In this document: one piece after another, positions 8,385 to 15,801 of the stretch
How the letters are laid out: each line of letters opens with the position of its first letter
Numbering within the stretch: the stretch's first letter is position 1
NCBI GenBank assembly: GCA_027452145.1
Contig: DAIDHB010000249.1
Span: forward strand, 1-49,800
Reading direction: 5' to 3'
Length of the DNA stretch: 49,800 nt
From: Planctomycetales bacterium
GTDB lineage: Bacteria; Planctomycetota; Planctomycetia; Isosphaerales; Isosphaeraceae
The notes under the pieces: generated by a model
What the model was told of the DNA's origin: nothing
What the model saw: the letters and a program-made list of their open reading frames with translations, nothing else
Database searches by the model: none
Position numbers and translations under genes: made by a program

Positions 8385-8780
8385 TCAGAACGCGCTGCCG
8401 GCCACAAGGCGGACGCTGGCATACGCGCTGAACTCGGCCGAGCGGATGATCCCCTTCACGTCGAGCGCCTGCTCCTTGAACTCGTGGAACGGGACCTCGT
8501 CGACGTCCGTGTCGCCCATGATCTTGAGGATCTCCTGGTAGATGCGCGGGCTGTAGTCCTTGATCTCGGCCGGCACGGCAATCGCGTCCACCACCAGCTC
8601 CTCGCTGACGGCGCGGAGCACATCCAGCAGCCGGGGAATCCCGGGGGTGAGGGTCAGGTCGATCACGTGGCCGTCGGTCGGCAGCGGATAGGCGGCGTCG
8701 ACGATCAGGAGCTCGTCGGATTGCCCGAGCTCGGCCAGGAGGGAACAGATCGCGGGGTTGAGGATGCCGCCTTTTTTCAT
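8385..8780 (-). CDS. rbsD: RbsD/FucU-family sugar pyranase (mutarotase)-like protein
   Basis: Encodes 131 residues, the normal length for RbsD, which interconverts pyran and furan forms of ribose in the cytoplasm as a decamer. The start MKKGGILN aligns with E. coli RbsD (MKKGTVLN), and VIDLTLTPGIP, the His of PFHEFKEQA and the ending RSAEFSAYASVRLVAG fit the family. Two positions differ from active enzymes: the family GH-x-D motif (His20 in E. coli) reads GQSD here, and the YAN motif near the end reads YAS. The sugar specificity or even activity is therefore open. No ribose transporter or kinase gene is next to it. The ribosome binding site is weak (AAGAGA). Confidence 0.85.
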   Translation of the reverse strand: MKKGGILNPAICSLLAELGQSDELLIVDAAYPLPTDGHVIDLTLTPGIPRLLDVLRAVSEELVVDAIAVPAEIKDYSPRIYQEILKIMGDTDVDEVPFHEFKEQALDVKGIIRSAEFSAYASVRLVAGSAF

Positions 8781-9315
8781 GGCACTTATCTCTTGAAGGG
8801 CCCGACGAAACGGGGACCGGCTCCGAATCTCCGGACGGCCTGTCCCCCTCCTGTCGGATCCTGTGAGCGAACAGGGCCGCGCGATCCTGCGCCGGCCCTC
8901 GCCGCCTGGATATCGGGGGTTGCAAGATTTCGGGACCCCGTCGAGTATAACGATTGTCGGGGATCCGCTCCACCCGAACGTCGTCGGGCCGGCCCCGGTT
9001 CCCCGGTGTCCAGAGGCTCGACGCACCCGGATCGAGCCCGGCGGGATCGACGGAGGGAGCCCCGTCGCCCGAGATTTGCACGAAGAAAAAGGCGAACCGG
9101 CGACGTCAGTCGCCGGGTCCAAAGTCCAGGCGAACCGGCGACGTGAGTCGCCGGGTCCAAAGCCCAGGCGAACCGGCGATGTCAGTCAGTCGCCGGGTCC
9201 CGCATGAAGTGAAAGCATCCGGCGACTCACGTCGCCGGTCCGCCGGATCCAGCGGTTCTCGGATCGTTTCTAAGTCCGGAGGTCAAAAGGGATTTCAGGA
9301 AACGGAGACCGTCGA
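8781..9315. other. Intergenic region with repeat cluster
   Basis: About 535 bases between an RbsD-like gene (-) and a membrane protein gene (+). The first 300 bases hold nothing recognisable beyond the presumed divergent promoters; the rest holds a cluster of short palindromic repeats (9091-9238). Confidence 0.6.
9091..9238. repeat. Cluster of four short palindromic repeats
   Basis: Copies at 9091-9120, 9129-9158 and 9167-9200 share the plan GGCGAACCGGCGACGT-NAG-TCGCCGGGTCC, spaced by 8 bases (AAAGTCCA or AAAGCCCA). The third copy has a 4-base AGTC duplication in its loop. The fourth copy (9219-9238) has the core in reverse orientation. Each forms an 8-9 bp stem around a short loop. Single copies occur at 4052 and 11789. 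This resembles REP-type dispersed elements. Confidence 0.85.
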
Positions 9316-11754
9316 TTGCATGGCACCAGGCGAGCGGGATGGCACAAGGCCTCGGCGGTCCTCCTCGGGGCGATCACCGTTGTGGCGCTCGGCCTGGTCG
9401 CGATGCTCGCGCGGTGGCGTTCCCTGGCCGCCGATGCGAAGGATTTCCTGCCCGGCGATGCGGCGAGCCGGCTGCCTGGCCGGCCGCGGTCCATGGGCCG
9501 TCCCGAGCCTGGCGATCCGACCTGGGCGGCGGTCTACGGCACGGCCGAGCGGCCGGTTCTGCCCACCCTGGCTGCCGATCCGCGGCTGATCCCCCTGCGC
9601 CGAGCGGGCGAGACCTGGCGGCTCGCCGCCGGGCCGCGGCGGACGGTCGTCGACCAGGTCTGCCTCGTCCCCGACGTACCTTCGTTCCTCGAGGCGATCG
9701 CCGCCTGGGACGACGAGCACTGGTTCCCGATCCTCATCGACGAGCCGGCCCAGGTGCTGCCGTTCCTCCGCGCGTTCCGGCCGGCGCGGGTGGTCCGCTA
9801 CACGTCGAGGCGCCCGGCCGGGGAGACCCTCAAAAGCCCCGGGCCAGGTCCGGGGTCGGCAAACCGCCCCACCCACGAATCCGAGCGGCTGGCGCGGTGG
9901 ATGGCGGCCATGAAGGCCGTGGCACGCGCCTGGACGCCGCCTTCCGTATCGGATGATCGGCTGCCTCCGGCCGGCGTGCCGCCGCGAGGGCTGGGCCGGA
10001 CGCCGCCGGGCGTGGTGCTCGCCTCGCCCGACAGCCCGATGCTCGCCGGGGCCGTGGCGCTGGCCGCGGGTCGGTTCCAGCCGATCGTCCGGGTCGAGCC
10101 TGGGCTCTGGAATCTCGACGGCGACGGGTCGGACGGAACCCCCCGGCACGACGAGGTCCTCTCGCTCGAAGCCGCCTGGCGATTTGCCCGCCGCATCGAG
10201 TCCGGCGTCGCGGCCGCCGTCCCGCAGTATGCCGGCCTCGGCGATGATTGCGACTTCCTGACGATCGCCGGCGACTGGCCCTATCGGTATGACAATGACT
10301 CGGAGGGGGGCGTTCGCCGAGGACTCCTTGCGGTCGACGACCTGATCGGCCGGGTCCTCGCGGGCGAGCCGGACGCGGGCTGCCTGGAGCGCGCGCGAAC
10401 CCGATGGGCGTTCACCGGGCGGTTGACCGGCGATCCGGCGGCGAGCGTCTACCGCGCGATGGGGGCGATGTTCCTCGCGCCGGGGGGCACATTGCTGTGG
10501 GACACCTACGGCCCCGAGCTGCCCTGGTCGGCGTACTCGCTGTTTCCCGTCGCCCGCCGGCTGGCCCGGCCGGGGCTGGCGGTCGGGCCCTTCGTCCTGG
10601 CCGGAGGCGGGCACGCGACGCTCGCCGGCTGGCAGCGGATCATGGATCCGGCGAACCGGTTCGGGATGATCTGGCTGAACTCGACGGGGAGTCCGACGGA
10701 TTTCTCGATCGCCGGCGGTCCCGGTCGGCCGGCCGACATCCCCGGCGGCTCCCCGGCCGCGGTCGTGATGATCCACAGTTTTTCGGCCGCCGATCCGACC
10801 AATCCCGGCACCATCGCCGGCCGCTGGCTCGAGCAGGGCGCGTTCGTCTATTTCGGCTCGGTGAATGAGCCCTACTTGATGTCGTTCCGCATCCCGGGCC
10901 TGGTGGCCGAGCTGGCGGTCGAGGGGATGCCGCTCTCGGCGGCCCTGCGCCAGGGAGAATCCGAGCCGTTCGGCCGCCCCTGGCGGCTGACGTACCTCGG
11001 CGACCCGCTCTACCGGCTCCCCACGTCCGGGCTCGACCGGATCCGCCTGAACCCCGACACGTGGCGCCAGCAAGACCCTTCCTACGCCGCCTGGCCGGCC
11101 GTCGACGTCGACGCACCGGCCGAACCCCCGCCGCCATCGGGCAACGACGGAGCCTCGGCCGCCCGCCGGCTCGACTGGTGCCTGGCCGCGGCGATCTTCG
11201 AGGCCGCGCACGCCGGCCCAGGCCGGCAGGCCCGGCCGCTCGCGTCCTCTCGCCCCGGCACGGACTGGCCGAAGGTCCTCGCGACCCTCCCCCGCGACCG
11301 CCTGGAACCCCGCAAACGTGCGATCCTCGACACCCTGCTGATCGACGCCCTGACCCGCTCGGGCGACTGGGACGAGCTGGTCTCCCGCTTGACCCGAATT
11401 CCCGCGGCCGAGCTGACTCGCCGCGACTGGATCGCGATCGAGACGGCCACGATGCAGCGCCTGGCGCGGGCCGCCCGCGATTCCGACGGCGAGCGCGGCT
11501 TCACCCATGCCCTCGACCTCTGGGACGAGGCGATCCGCCGCCCCTGGCCGGCTGGCTCGGACTTCCCCGAATGGATCACCCGCCGTGTCGCGAACCTGGC
11601 CGAGGCGGACGAAAGCCGCCGGCTCCCGGCCTGGCGCGACCGCGTCCGCCGCGCTTCCGGCGAGATGGCCGGCGACCGCGTGCGTTACCCGCACGCCCTG
11701 GTCGTCGCCGCCGAGCGAGCGCGCCTCGAGTCGCGGCAACAATCGCGTAGGTGA
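9316..11754 (+). CDS. Large membrane-anchored protein with TIGR03790/C25-peptidase-like features
   Basis: Encodes 812 residues from a TTG start with CGGAGA about 8 bases upstream; the ATG four bases later is out of frame. One transmembrane segment lies near the N-terminus (about 12-32), with the bulk presumably outside the membrane. In the middle (about 480-580) the segments GGSPAAVVMIHSFSAADP, GRWLEQGAFVYFGSVNEPYL and PWRLTYLGDPLYRLP resemble the C-terminal part of gingipain-like/TIGR03790 proteins, in which a small-residue strand, a gain-of-wall GS.EPYL segment and a final LGDPLYR are typical. I do not see an unambiguous His-Cys catalytic pair, so peptidase activity is uncertain. The C-terminal 250 residues are helical. 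The gene stands alone. Confidence 0.75.
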   Translation: MHGTRRAGWHKASAVLLGAITVVALGLVAMLARWRSLAADAKDFLPGDAASRLPGRPRSMGRPEPGDPTWAAVYGTAERPVLPTLAADPRLIPLRRAGETWRLAAGPRRTVVDQVCLVPDVPSFLEAIAAWDDEHWFPILIDEPAQVLPFLRAFRPARVVRYTSRRPAGETLKSPGPGPGSANRPTHESERLARWMAAMKAVARAWTPPSVSDDRLPPAGVPPRGLGRTPPGVVLASPDSPMLAGAVALAAGRFQPIVRVEPGLWNLDGDGSDGTPRHDEVLSLEAAWRFARRIESGVAAAVPQYAGLGDDCDFLTIAGDWPYRYDNDSEGGVRRGLLAVDDLIGRVLAGEPDAGCLERARTRWAFTGRLTGDPAASVYRAMGAMFLAPGGTLLWDTYGPELPWSAYSLFPVARRLARPGLAVGPFVLAGGGHATLAGWQRIMDPANRFGMIWLNSTGSPTDFSIAGGPGRPADIPGGSPAAVVMIHSFSAADPTNPGTIAGRWLEQGAFVYFGSVNEPYLMSFRIPGLVAELAVEGMPLSAALRQGESEPFGRPWRLTYLGDPLYRLPTSGLDRIRLNPDTWRQQDPSYAAWPAVDVDAPAEPPPPSGNDGASAARRLDWCLAAAIFEAAHAGPGRQARPLASSRPGTDWPKVLATLPRDRLEPRKRAILDTLLIDALTRSGDWDELVSRLTRIPAAELTRRDWIAIETATMQRLARAARDSDGERGFTHALDLWDEAIRRPWPAGSDFPEWITRRVANLAEADESRRLPAWRDRVRRASGEMAGDRVRYPHALVVAAERARLESRQQSRR

Positions 11755-11788
11755 AGCCGCGTTCACACGCCTTCCGCGCCGGGGTCCT

Positions 11789-11818
11789 GGCGAACCGGCG
11801 ACGTCAATCGCCGGGTCC
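11789..11818 (+). repeat. Short palindromic repeat, single copy
   Basis: GGCGAACCGGCGACGT followed by CAATCGCCGGGTCC: same family as the copies at 4052 and 9091-9238, with one loop change. It lies about 35 bases after a stop codon. Confidence 0.8.
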
Positions 11819-11986
11819 TCAGGCCCGAACTCCCCGAGCCGCCGCCTGAGCCCGTGCTGTCCGGCCCGGCCCGGACAGGACCGATTTTCCCGTCACTCCG
11901 GCGACGAGGCCCGACAGATCGGCACGGGCTGCCGCCCCCGTACCGCCTCGTGGGCACCCGGCCTTGTGGTGCTGGAAAAGCAGAGA

Positions 11987-12439
11987 TCAGGAGACCTCGA
12001 ACAGCGCAACGCCGACCGTTTTCGCGGCGACCTTGAGCTTTCCGTCGATGGTCGCCAGCGGCAGACTGCGGCGGATGGCTAGCTCCAGGTAAGCGGCGTC
12101 GTAGGCGGTGAGATTGTGGCCGCGCGCCAGGGTGAGCGTGTCGCTCCAGGCATGAGCGTTCGTATCGCCATCAATGACGATGGGCAACGACTTCAGGATG
12201 GCTGTCCACTTGATGGTTTCCGCCTCGGTCGATCGTTTGCGGCGCTCGCCCATGAGCAGTGCGTTCGCGACTTCCAGAGGCCAGAGAGCAGGGACGACGG
12301 CGCGGGCGATGGCCAGGCGGTCGAGCACCGCGTCGGCGTACTCGTCGGTCTCGTCCTCGAAGCTCCAGGCCATGACGATGGAATTGTCGAGAACAAAGCC
12401 TTCCCTGGACTTGCGGGCGTTTCCTTTCGCCTTGACCAT
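11987..12439 (-). CDS. PIN-domain toxin ribonuclease (VapC-like)
   Basis: Encodes 150 residues. A PIN domain starts at about residue 14 with the acidic residues expected for metal-dependent RNA cleavage: D18 (VLDNS), E56 (LEVANAL), D114 (TAYDAAYLELA) and D132 (LATIDGKL). VapC toxins cleave tRNA or rRNA and are held inactive by the partner antitoxin. The ATG (12437-12439) overlaps the stop of the antitoxin gene by one base, giving translational coupling. The N-terminal 13 residues (basic) are longer than in many VapCs. The product is cytoplasmic. Confidence 0.9.
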   Translation of the reverse strand: MVKAKGNARKSREGFVLDNSIVMAWSFEDETDEYADAVLDRLAIARAVVPALWPLEVANALLMGERRKRSTEAETIKWTAILKSLPIVIDGDTNAHAWSDTLTLARGHNLTAYDAAYLELAIRRSLPLATIDGKLKVAAKTVGVALFEVS

Positions 12440-12684
12440 CAGAATCGCCGTCCTTCCTCGATCAGGTCGCGGATCGTGAGATCATCCCCAAGCGTTCGGC
12501 CCTTGCGAAATTCCCGGATCTGAGCGATGACCGAGCGGATGTCCGTGGTTTCCTCGGCGGGCTCGGGAACCAGCCGGGCGACCGGACGGCCATTGCGGGT
12601 GATCTGGATCTCTTCGCCTTTTGCCACGCGATCGAGCAACCGGGGTAGATGTGTCTTCGCCTCGTAGGCGCCAACCGATTCCAT
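12439..12684 (-). CDS. Phd/YefM-type antitoxin
   Basis: Encodes 81 residues. The N-terminal half (VGAYEAKTHLPRLLDRVAKGEEIQI, with TRNGRPVARLVP) is the standard Phd/YefM DNA-binding fold. The C-terminal part (about 45-81) is charged and would wrap the toxin. A near-perfect ribosome binding site AAGGAGG precedes the ATG by 6 bases, which fits the need for excess antitoxin. It presumably represses its own operon. Confidence 0.92.
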   Translation of the reverse strand: MESVGAYEAKTHLPRLLDRVAKGEEIQITRNGRPVARLVPEPAEETTDIRSVIAQIREFRKGRTLGDDLTIRDLIEEGRRF

Positions 12685-12773
12685 GGAAAACCTCCTTGCG
12701 CTTAGACTGGTCGAATTCGGCTAGTCTATCACGGCTTTCCCTGCCAGACAACCGGCGACAAAGCGACAGCGCA

Positions 12774-12870
12774 CCGACAGAGGACAGGACTAAGACCGCT
12801 GCCTGGACATCCATGCGACCTGGCGACCACGGCTTCGCAAGGCGCTGGAAAAGTGCCTGTCCTTTGTGGC
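12774..12870 (-). repeat. 97-bp MITE-like repeat, copy R1 (reverse)
   Basis: Read on the minus strand it follows the family order: AAAGGACAGGCACTTTTCC, then CCTTGCG, CGTGGTCGCCAG, GCATGG and a terminal CGG...CTGTCCTCTGTCG. The two ends are imperfect inverted repeats of each other. Confidence 0.8.
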
Positions 12871-12910
12871 GGCTTCGCAAGGCGCTGGAAAAGTGCCTGT
12901 CCTTTGTGGC
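12831..12910 (+). repeat. Exact 40-bp tandem duplication
   Basis: The 40 bases at 12831-12870, starting GGCTTCGCAAGGCGCTGG, are repeated without change at 12871-12910. The duplicated unit is the head of repeat R1 and sits at the junction between the reverse copy R1 and the forward copy R2. Confidence 0.95.
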
Positions 12911-12976
12911 GCTCCGCCGTGGTCGCCAGATTGCATGGAAAGCCGGGCGGCGGTAATATGCCTGCCCGCCGTCGCC
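12911..12976 (+). repeat. 97-bp MITE-like repeat, copy R2 (lacks its head)
   Basis: Contains CCGTGGTCGCCAGATTGCAT, then CGGCGGTAATATGCCTG and GCCGTCGCC, the second half of the family. Its first 30 bases are replaced by the duplicated reverse head of R1. Confidence 0.85.
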
Positions 12977-13174
12977 TTCGCCTTACTTCCGGTTCCCACT
13001 CACCACGGTCGATGAGAAGATCCGGCCGACCGCTGAAGAGGGAATTACCGGCGAGGTTGATTGCGTGCTTCTCGTCGAAAGCCGACCCGAGAGCGCCGAC
13101 TCGGAGGCCGCCCAGACCCGGCTTGACCTGCGAGACGCATTACAAGGCGTTTGCCCTCTCATGGCGAGGCAGTC

Positions 13175-13942
13175 ATGCATACGGAACCAGCGGCTAAGGA
13201 ATGGAACGTATCGGACGTGGGAAGCATCCGCGCAGATGAAGACAAAGGAAGGGTGGAGATCCGATTGGATCGACTGCCGGTCTCCGCTCAGTCGAGAGGC
13301 ACCATAAAACAGCCCTATATGAGTTGCATTCGGTCTCTGACGCGGCTTGTGCCATTCTTGATAACCGGTGATGCCAAATTAGAGATTCAGTGGTTTGGTC
13401 CAATGCGTGAGCGGTACGAATCCGACTCTCCGCCGGACGTAGACAACATCCTGAAACCCATACTCGATGCTCTCTCAGGTCCCGACGGTGTCATCGTGAA
13501 CGATTGCCAGTTTCAACGAGTCGAATCGACTTGGTTCCCCGGTGATCGTTCGCATTTCCTCAATGTGAGTGTCATATCAAATGACACATTTGTATGCCCC
13601 CGTAATTATTTAGTTTTCGTAGGATTCACAAATATTTTGTTCTATCCATTTGATGATAGCTTGCCGCCTCAGGCAAACGAGTGTCTGGTAGATTGGGTGA
13701 GCTGGATGACGATGAATCGACATGATTTGCTGCTTAAAGGAATGAATTTCAAGCATCTCAGTTTTACCATGCCCGAACAAAGATCGTTTCATAAATCTAG
13801 AGTCCAGGGATTTCAGTGCAAGTCTGCTAGTGACTATCGCAACTATCTCATCGCGCGGCAAGATTACCACAACATCGAAGAGGTTACCGCTCAAGAGCTT
13901 GCTAAGCTTCGGCAGGGGCTCAACGGCTACCGGCATAGATGA
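13175..13942 (+). CDS. RusA-like Holliday junction resolvase with unknown C-terminal extension
   Basis: Encodes 255 residues; GCGAGGC lies 6 bases before the ATG. Residues about 25-125 match RusA: PDVDNILKPILDAL (D88, D90, K94, D98) and VIVNDCQFQRVE (D110) correspond to the D-x-DN-x-x-K and DD-x-QV motifs that bind metal and cut four-way junctions. RusA enzymes are usually phage-borne and about 120 residues long; here about 125 further residues follow (from VCPRNYLVFVGFTNILFYPF), rich in aromatic and hydrophobic residues, which I cannot assign. Base composition drops clearly below that of the neighbours (notably 13560-13830) and codon use includes many A/T-ending codons, which signals recent transfer. 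The gene is bounded by repeats R2 and R3 and may be a mobile cassette. Confidence 0.8.
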   Translation: MHTEPAAKEWNVSDVGSIRADEDKGRVEIRLDRLPVSAQSRGTIKQPYMSCIRSLTRLVPFLITGDAKLEIQWFGPMRERYESDSPPDVDNILKPILDALSGPDGVIVNDCQFQRVESTWFPGDRSHFLNVSVISNDTFVCPRNYLVFVGFTNILFYPFDDSLPPQANECLVDWVSWMTMNRHDLLLKGMNFKHLSFTMPEQRSFHKSRVQGFQCKSASDYRNYLIARQDYHNIEEVTAQELAKLRQGLNGYRHR

Positions 13943-13972
13943 TCGATCGCGCCCCGGCGGGCTGCCTCGCAA

Positions 13973-14070
13973 CCCCAAAAAGGACAGGCGTTTTACCGTT
14001 GCGTTACCCTCCATGGTCGCCAGATTACATGGATTTTTCAGCAGCGGTAATATGCCGGTCCTCCGGCGCC
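13973..14070 (+). repeat. 97-bp MITE-like repeat, copy R3
   Basis: Starts CCCCAAAAAGGACAGGCG, contains CCATGGTCGCCAGATTACAT and ends CAGCGGTAATATGCCGGTCC then TCCGGCGCC. The ends are imperfect inverted repeats (AGGACAGGCxTTTTxCCG against CGGTAATATGCCxGTCCT). Confidence 0.9.
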
Positions 14071-14090
14071 GCGAGCTCGGTCTCAGAAAC

Positions 14091-14187
14091 CCAAAAAGGA
14101 CAGGCACTTTTCCGCTGTGCCGCGATGCCATGGTCGCTAGATTGCGCGGAGTCACCGGCGGTAGTGATATGCCTGTCCTCCGTCGCC
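14091..14187 (+). repeat. 97-bp MITE-like repeat, copy R4
   Basis: Starts CCAAAAAGGACAGGCACTTT, contains GCCATGGTCGCTAGATTGCG and ends GGCGGTAGTGATATGCCTGT then CCTCCGTCGCC. It is followed by two partial copies of its own tail. Confidence 0.9.
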
Positions 14188-14452
14188 CCGTGTCCTCCGT
14201 CGCCCCGTCGCCTTGTCCGTCGCCTGTCCTCCGTCGCCTCATCGGTCTTCACGGCGATCAAGAAGGGGTCCACCGCCTCGGCGGTCGCCGCGGAGATCCT
14301 CGATCGGGACTTGCCCCGGCTACGAATCGCGACGGACGAGTGATGGCGGCTGACCTCGTCCGTCGGGCTTGCGGGCGATGGCGGAATCGAACACGATGGC
14401 TATCGAGGCGGCGAGGGTAAGGGTTCGGTCAGCAGCGGAACGGAGCAACCTG

Positions 14453-15067
14453 ATGGCGACGATTGCACCGACTCGACCGGGGGTCTCACCTTCGCCTCCT
14501 CGCAGGACGCCGCCACTCCACCGAATCACTGTCGATGAGTACGAGCGGATCATCGATTTCGGGGTGCTGGAAGACCCTGGCAGAGTCGAGCTCATCGACG
14601 GTTACATGGTGGACAAGATGGGCAAGAACGCGGGGCACAGCTACGCGACCAAGGAAACCGTCAAGGCGCTGGATCGTCGGCTGCCAGACGGGTGGACGTC
14701 GCGGAAGGAAGAGCCCGTGCGAATCCCCAAGTTCGACGAACCAGAGCCGGATGTCACGATCGTCCGCGGTTCCGACGCCGATTACCGACACCGGATTCCC
14801 ACGGCCGACGATGTGGGCCTCCTGGTCGAGGTCTCCGAGTCGACGTTGAGCCAGGACCGCGGTAAGAAGCGGACGGCTTATGCCCGGGCCGGGATCGCGG
14901 TCTACTGGATCGTCAACCTGGTGGCCAGGCAGGTCGAGGTCTACACCCGTCCGGTCAAGGAAGGCCGCTACCGGTCGAGCAAGGTCTACAAGCCGGGCCA
15001 GCAGATCCCCGTCGTGATCGACGGCCAGCAGCTCCCCCCGATCCCCGTCGACGACATCCTGCCCTGA
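14453..15067 (+). CDS. Uma2-family (DUF820) putative endonuclease
   Basis: Encodes 204 residues; the ATG at 14453 has CGGAGC about 8 bases upstream and begins just before the domain. The Uma2 fold is seen from about residue 25: ITVDEYERIIDFG, RVELIDGYMVDKM, the PD-(D/E)xK-like site EPEPDVTIVRG (D100), LLVEVSEST (E126) and the K of RGKKRTAYARAGIAVYWIV. This family, abundant in cyanobacteria and planctomycetes, is predicted to be a restriction-like nuclease, but its real role is unknown. The gene lies between repeats R4 and R5, so it may be another cassette of the same accessory zone. Confidence 0.88.
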   Translation: MATIAPTRPGVSPSPPRRTPPLHRITVDEYERIIDFGVLEDPGRVELIDGYMVDKMGKNAGHSYATKETVKALDRRLPDGWTSRKEEPVRIPKFDEPEPDVTIVRGSDADYRHRIPTADDVGLLVEVSESTLSQDRGKKRTAYARAGIAVYWIVNLVARQVEVYTRPVKEGRYRSSKVYKPGQQIPVVIDGQQLPPIPVDDILP

Positions 15068-15140
15068 CGACCATGACGAGAGCGACGCGAAGAACCCTGG
15101 TCGACGTCTACGGCACCCTGATCAACGCCGGTTGAGCGAC

Positions 15141-15237
15141 CCCAAAAGGACGGGCACTTTTCCGTCGCCTTGCGCCGTCATGACTGCCAGATTGCATGGT
15201 GACTTCGGCGGCGGTAATATGTCTGTCCTCCGTCGCC
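15141..15237 (+). repeat. 97-bp MITE-like repeat, copy R5
   Basis: Starts CCCAAAAGGACGGGCACTTT, contains TGCCAGATTGCATGG and ends GGCGGCGGTAATATGTCTGT then CCTCCGTCGCC. Same length and order as R3 and R4. Confidence 0.9.
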
Positions 15238-15366
15238 TCCTCCAGCGCCTCACTCCGTCGCCTTCCTGGTCAGGCGTTCCAACCGGATACGGCCGAACGG
15301 TCAGCCTGGACGGCCTGACAGACTTTCCTGCCGCCGCAGTCGAAGGACGAAACGGCCGCGGACGGG

Positions 15367-15396
15367 ATGACGAACGATTTGACGATCCGGTATGAT
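15367..15396 (+). promoter_or_regulatory. Possible promoter of the Fe-S carrier gene
   Basis: ATGACG (15367-15372) and TATGAT (15391-15396) are 18 bases apart. The start of transcription would fall about 50 bases before the ATG at 15454. Tentative. Confidence 0.3.
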
Positions 15397-15453
15397 TGAG
15401 AGAGACTGGATTGTCGCGGTAGATCGTGGACCCCCCCGAACGGAGACGATGTC

Positions 15454-15801
15454 ATGAGCGTGACCCTGACCGAGAAGGCGGCCAACGAGGTGAAGAAGAT
15501 CATCGACAAGATGGTCGAGGAGCAAGGCGTGCCCGAGGGGGGCGAGCTGGTCCTTCGCGTCGGCGTGCAGGGCGGCGGATGCAGCGGCTTCTCCTACAGC
15601 CTCGGGTTCGACACCAGCACCAGCGAGCGCGACCGCGTCGTCGACGTGCACGGGGTCAAGCTGGCGGTGGACAAGAAGTTCGACCCCTATCTCGACGGCA
15701 CCCAGATCGACTACTACGACGGGCTGGAGAAGCGCGGGTTCGTGTTCAACAACCCGAACGTCCAGAAGACCTGCGGCTGCGGCAGCTCGTTCCAGGTCTG
15801 A
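15454..15801 (+). CDS. A-type iron-sulfur carrier protein (IscA/ErpA/HesB family)
   Basis: Encodes 115 residues, the family's usual length. A-type carriers accept Fe-S clusters from the scaffold and deliver them to apo-proteins in the cytoplasm. The three conserved cysteines are present: C43 in GGGCSGFSY and C107/C109 in the C-terminal TCGCGSSF. The ATG follows CGGAGACGATGTC. No other Fe-S assembly gene lies beside it, so the choice between IscA, ErpA and SufA cannot be made from this window. Confidence 0.95.
   Translation: MSVTLTEKAANEVKKIIDKMVEEQGVPEGGELVLRVGVQGGGCSGFSYSLGFDTSTSERDRVVDVHGVKLAVDKKFDPYLDGTQIDYYDGLEKRGFVFNNPNVQKTCGCGSSFQV

Larger units (their letters stand above)
12685..13174. 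other. Intergenic region with inverted and truncated copies of the 97-bp repeat
   Basis: Holds the toxin-antitoxin promoter region, a reverse copy and a truncated forward copy of the 97-bp repeat, and about 200 bases (12977-13174) in front of the RusA-like gene. In that last part a frame beginning near 12984 reads like protein (FPLTTVDEKIRPTAEEGITG) but has no start, so it may be the remnant of an older gene. Confidence 0.6.
13943..14452. other. Intergenic region with repeats R3 and R4
   Basis: About 510 bases. Two full forward copies of the 97-bp repeat lie at 13973-14070 and 14091-14187, followed by two extra copies of its tail sequence (TGTCCTCCGTCGCC, about 14191-14240). A short open segment (about 14244-14343, reading FTAIKKGSTASAVAAEILDR) could be a gene remnant. 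Confidence 0.6.
15068..15453. other. Intergenic region with repeat R5
   Basis: Just after the Uma2 gene a 20-codon open frame (15073-15135, MTRATRRTLVDVYGTLINAG) ends abruptly, perhaps a gene remnant. Repeat R5 follows at 15141-15237, then the probable promoter of the Fe-S carrier gene. Confidence 0.55.

Noticed and set aside
6776..8431. 551-codon open frame on the plus strand
   Set aside because: Antisense to the ricin/esterase/propeller gene; rich in Arg/Asp/Gly as expected from a GC-rich complementary frame.
9295..11766. 823-codon open frame on the minus strand
   Set aside because: Antisense shadow of the membrane protein gene, with no domain or start signal.
12984..13307. Protein-like frame (TTVDEKIRPTAEEG...) before the RusA-like gene
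   Set aside because: Only a possible gene remnant: no start codon with ribosome binding site, overlaps the RusA start in another frame.
11987..15237. Integron cassette array with attC sites
   Set aside because: The repeats are of attC-like length and can fold back, but no RYYYAAC/GTTRRRY core sites and no integrase were found, so only a cassette-like or MITE interpretation is kept.
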